The position numbers and the translations under genes were made by a program. DNA of 64,000 nucleotides, from contig JAHDYR010000022.1 in assembly GCA_019828565.1 (NCBI GenBank), forward strand, positions 62,001-126,000, written 5' to 3'. This stretch comes from Carpediemonas membranifera. Its lineage: Eukaryota; Fornicata. The notes beneath the pieces were generated by a model that worked only from the letters and a program-made list of their open reading frames with translations, was not told the DNA's origin and made no database searches. Below, one piece after another: positions 61,963 through 64,000 of this stretch (its first letter is position 1; each line of letters starts with the position of its first letter).

Positions 61963-62913
61963 ATGGCTTCAGATCTTGACTTCATTAAGAAACACACTAT
62001 CGTTGTAGCCGATACCGGCGACTTCCAGTCCATCAAGGGCCTCGGTGTCCGCGATTCAACGACGAACCCTTCTCTCATCCTCCAGGCGGTGCAAAAGCCC
62101 GAATACAAGCATCTCCTGCAGCAAGCAGTCGATATGGCCGAGAACAAGGACGACAGCAGTGAGATCGTCGACTGCCTCCTCGTCGTCTTCGCCTCTGAGA
62201 TCACCAAGCTTCTCCCCGCGGAGGGTCGTGTGAGCGTTGAGGTCGACGCCCGCCTGTCCTTCGATACCGAGGCAACCATCGCCAAGGCGCGTTCGATCAT
62301 CGCCCGACTTGAGGCCCACGGTATTCCCCGCTCGAAGATCCTCATCAAGATCGCCTCCACCTGGGAGGGGCTGCAGGCGGGTATCGCGCTCGAGAAGGAG
62401 GGTATCCACTGCAACTTGACCCTTCTCTTCTCCATCGCCCAGGCTGCTGTGGCTGGTCACGGCGGGGTGACGCTGGTTAGCCCATTCGTTGGCCGTATTC
62501 TAGACTACTACAAGTCGGTCGCCCCCGACGCCGACTACAGCGGCGCCTCGGACCCTGGTGTCCAGAGTGTAACTGCCATCTTCAACTACTTCAAGAAGAA
62601 CAGCATCCAGACTCAGATTATGGGGGCCAGTTTCCGGTCTGTTTCTGAGATCAAGGAGCTGGTTGGGTGCGACCTCCTCACCATCGCCCCTAAACTGCTC
62701 GAGGAGCTTGCCGGAAGTGACTCGGGCCTGACTGTCAAGCTCGACGCCGCTAAGGCCAAGCAGGCTGATGTGCCCAGCATCAAGGTGGACGAGAAGAGCT
62801 TCCGCTGGATGATGAATGAAGACGCGATGGCTACCAACAAACTTGCCGAGGGAATCCGCAAGTTTACCGTCGATATCCTCAAGCTCGAGAGTATGATAAA
62901 ATCCATGAAGTAA
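61963..62913 (+). CDS. Transaldolase
   Basis: 316 residues, full length. Family blocks: VVADTGDFQSIK, DSTTNPSLIL, VSVEVDARLSFDT, KILIKIASTWEGLQAG with the Schiff-base Lys129, CNLTLLFSIAQA and LVSPFVGRILDYY, then IMGASFRSVSEI and LTIAPKLLEEL. This is the TalB-type (subfamily 1) enzyme of the non-oxidative pentose phosphate pathway, moving a dihydroxyacetone unit between sedoheptulose 7-phosphate and glyceraldehyde 3-phosphate. Probably cytosolic; no leader is seen. The stop TAA is in AGTAAAT. Confidence 0.97.
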   Translation: MASDLDFIKKHTIVVADTGDFQSIKGLGVRDSTTNPSLILQAVQKPEYKHLLQQAVDMAENKDDSSEIVDCLLVVFASEITKLLPAEGRVSVEVDARLSFDTEATIAKARSIIARLEAHGIPRSKILIKIASTWEGLQAGIALEKEGIHCNLTLLFSIAQAAVAGHGGVTLVSPFVGRILDYYKSVAPDADYSGASDPGVQSVTAIFNYFKKNSIQTQIMGASFRSVSEIKELVGCDLLTIAPKLLEELAGSDSGLTVKLDAAKAKQADVPSIKVDEKSFRWMMNEDAMATNKLAEGIRKFTVDILKLESMIKSMK

Positions 62914-62915
62914 AT
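62909..62915 (+). promoter_or_regulatory. AGTAAAT signal overlapping stop
   Basis: Transaldolase TAA stop inside AGTAAAT. About 20 bp on, TTATTTATACTGCGC (TATAAATAA on the other strand) probably serves the converging cyclin gene. Confidence 0.5.
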
Positions 62916-62982
62916 CGACCGAATCCTATCTTATTTATACTGCGCCGTCCCGGCCAACGGTTCCGGCACTTCAATCATCTGA

Positions 62983-63999
62983 TTAGTACGAAATGAGGCG
63001 CGAGACCTGGACGTACCGGTCGCCGCTGTACTTGCGGTAGATGCCCTTGAGCCCGCTGCTGGGCACACGGTTGACGATGCCCTTGAGGTCCCCGACGACG
63101 GCGCTCAGGTCGTCATGGCTGTAGCCGCTGTACTTGGTCAGGAGAGGTGTCCACACTGCTGGCCTGCGGACAATCTTGTGAGCCAGCATCACACAGCCGG
63201 CGGCAACCTCGGAGGGGAGGTACTTGGCCATGCCGGCCTCCTGGTTGGCGAGCTCCGCGAGGTAGAAGGCGAGGTATCTGTCGCGGGTCGACATATCAGC
63301 GACCTTGGCGAAGCGGCGAAGGAAGGTGATGGACGTGGGGTTCGAGAGGTTGAAGCCCGTGACCTTGAGCAGCATGCGCTCCATGGAGAACATCGACTTC
63401 TGGTCGACCCCAGGAGCCATACGAACGAACGAGCGGACTGAGGGAGTGTAGCTCTCCTCGAACTTGGAGGCGAGCCAGAGAGAGGTGATGCCGACGAGCT
63501 GAAGCTTGGCCTCGGCTACCTGCTTCTTGGCCAGGAATCTGTCGAGGATATTGACCGCGAGGAAGGCGGACTCATTAGCGAGCTTGAGGCGGTGGTGGAC
63601 GTCGACCATCCAGTCGACGATGGCAGCCCTCATCTGAGCGTTGATCGATGTCTGTCTGGAGATGAAGTCTGTGGGCACACGGTATTCGGCAGACTTCTCC
63701 TGCTGACGAAGGTAGGCGTAGATCTCCTTGACGTATACGGGGGCAGCCAGGGGGTTGCCCTGGTCGACGAGGTCGATGTCTTCCAGGTCGTTTGAGTTGA
63801 GGGCGTCGACGACGGTGGAGCCGGACTTCTTGATCTCGGGGTTGGGCGCCTGGTTCGTGGGGGCTGCGAGGCCAGCAGCGCCGAACATGCTCGAGGGCTT
63901 AGCAAATGAGTAAGGCTGCGCAGCAGGCGCCTTATGCTCAGTTCTTTCGGGCTTGAGATGCCCAACGCCCTGGAGATTCGTCACGGTGTTGTTCTGAAG
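62983..63999 (-). CDS. Mitotic B-type cyclin, 5' end outside window
   Basis: The frame is open to the right window edge with no convincing ATG inside, so the start is beyond it. After a disordered N-terminus come VYVKEIYAYLRQQE and QMRAAIVDWMVDVHHRLKL, the hallmark of the first cyclin box of A/B cyclins, then LVGITSLWLASKFEESYTPS and a second box (FLRRFAKVADMSTRDRYLAF ... AAGCVMLAHKI). It would activate a CDK1-type kinase. MRAAIVDWMVDVH favours cyclin B. The destruction box, normally near the N-terminus, would lie outside the window or is not evident. Confidence 0.93.
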   Translation of the reverse strand, partial: LQNNTVTNLQGVGHLKPERTEHKAPAAQPYSFAKPSSMFGAAGLAAPTNQAPNPEIKKSGSTVVDALNSNDLEDIDLVDQGNPLAAPVYVKEIYAYLRQQEKSAEYRVPTDFISRQTSINAQMRAAIVDWMVDVHHRLKLANESAFLAVNILDRFLAKKQVAEAKLQLVGITSLWLASKFEESYTPSVRSFVRMAPGVDQKSMFSMERMLLKVTGFNLSNPTSITFLRRFAKVADMSTRDRYLAFYLAELANQEAGMAKYLPSEVAAGCVMLAHKIVRRPAVWTPLLTKYSGYSHDDLSAVVGDLKGIVNRVPSSGLKGIYRKYSGDRYVQVSRLISY

Positions 64000-64000
64000 A

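Overview
The window is nuclear DNA of a GC-rich, gene-dense unicellular eukaryote. It carries condensin SMC4, a SUN-domain protein, eIF4G, HAS1, YJU2, RPB11, OGT, ALG1, a Serinc, a DHHC enzyme, a B-type cyclin and 7TM receptors. Genes lie on both strands, are tens to a few hundred bases apart and nearly all are single open frames. The few introns I can prove from protein continuity are tiny (29, 29, 31, 32 and probably 38 nt). TAA stop codons almost always sit inside a TAAA tetramer, as in the UAAA/AGURAA polyadenylation signals of Trichomonas and Giardia. Together these suggest a free-living metamonad, possibly a Carpediemonas-like fornicate. That assignment is inference, not proof.

Layout. 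1-6.2 kb: a 5'-truncated giant polytopic membrane protein with four membrane-ectodomain-membrane modules. 6.3-19.1 kb: a cytoskeleton and endomembrane block with a CKK-domain (CAMSAP-type) coiled-coil protein containing three apparently identical 828-bp repeats, a tail-anchored golgin-like protein, ALG1, a SUN-domain protein, a Serinc and a coiled-coil protein. 19.1-24.2 kb: eIF4G-like protein and the HAS1 helicase. 24.2-27.9 kb: an accessory island with a GBP/atlastin-like GTPase ending in nine 21-residue repeats, bracketed by direct repeats, next to a Fanzor (eukaryotic TnpB-like) C-terminal fragment that overlaps a third copy of the repeat core. 28-38.8 kb: a protein with a degenerate Ras-like domain, YJU2, an alpha-solenoid protein, SMC4 and a DHHC acyltransferase. 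38.8-49.8 kb: one gene for a 3,677-residue coiled-coil protein built from 17 copies of a 399/348-bp unit and 26 copies of a 96/138-bp unit. 50-53.1 kb: a 7TM-RGS protein and a Cache-7TM class C-like receptor in tandem. 53.3-64 kb: OGT, UBA-UBX protein, PQ-loop protein, RPB11, phospholipase B-like protein, Fe/Mn superoxide dismutase, transaldolase and a cyclin cut by the window end.

How they fit together. Several products belong to nuclear envelope, chromosome and cytoskeleton functions (SUN, SMC4, cyclin, CKK, long coiled coils). Others belong to ER/Golgi work (ALG1, golgin, DHHC, Serinc, GBP/atlastin-like). The receptor pair and RGS domain imply heterotrimeric G-protein signalling. The most unusual content is the Fanzor/direct-repeat island, the mini-introns, and the homogenised repeat arrays, including one module shared at near-identity between two genes about 30 kb apart.
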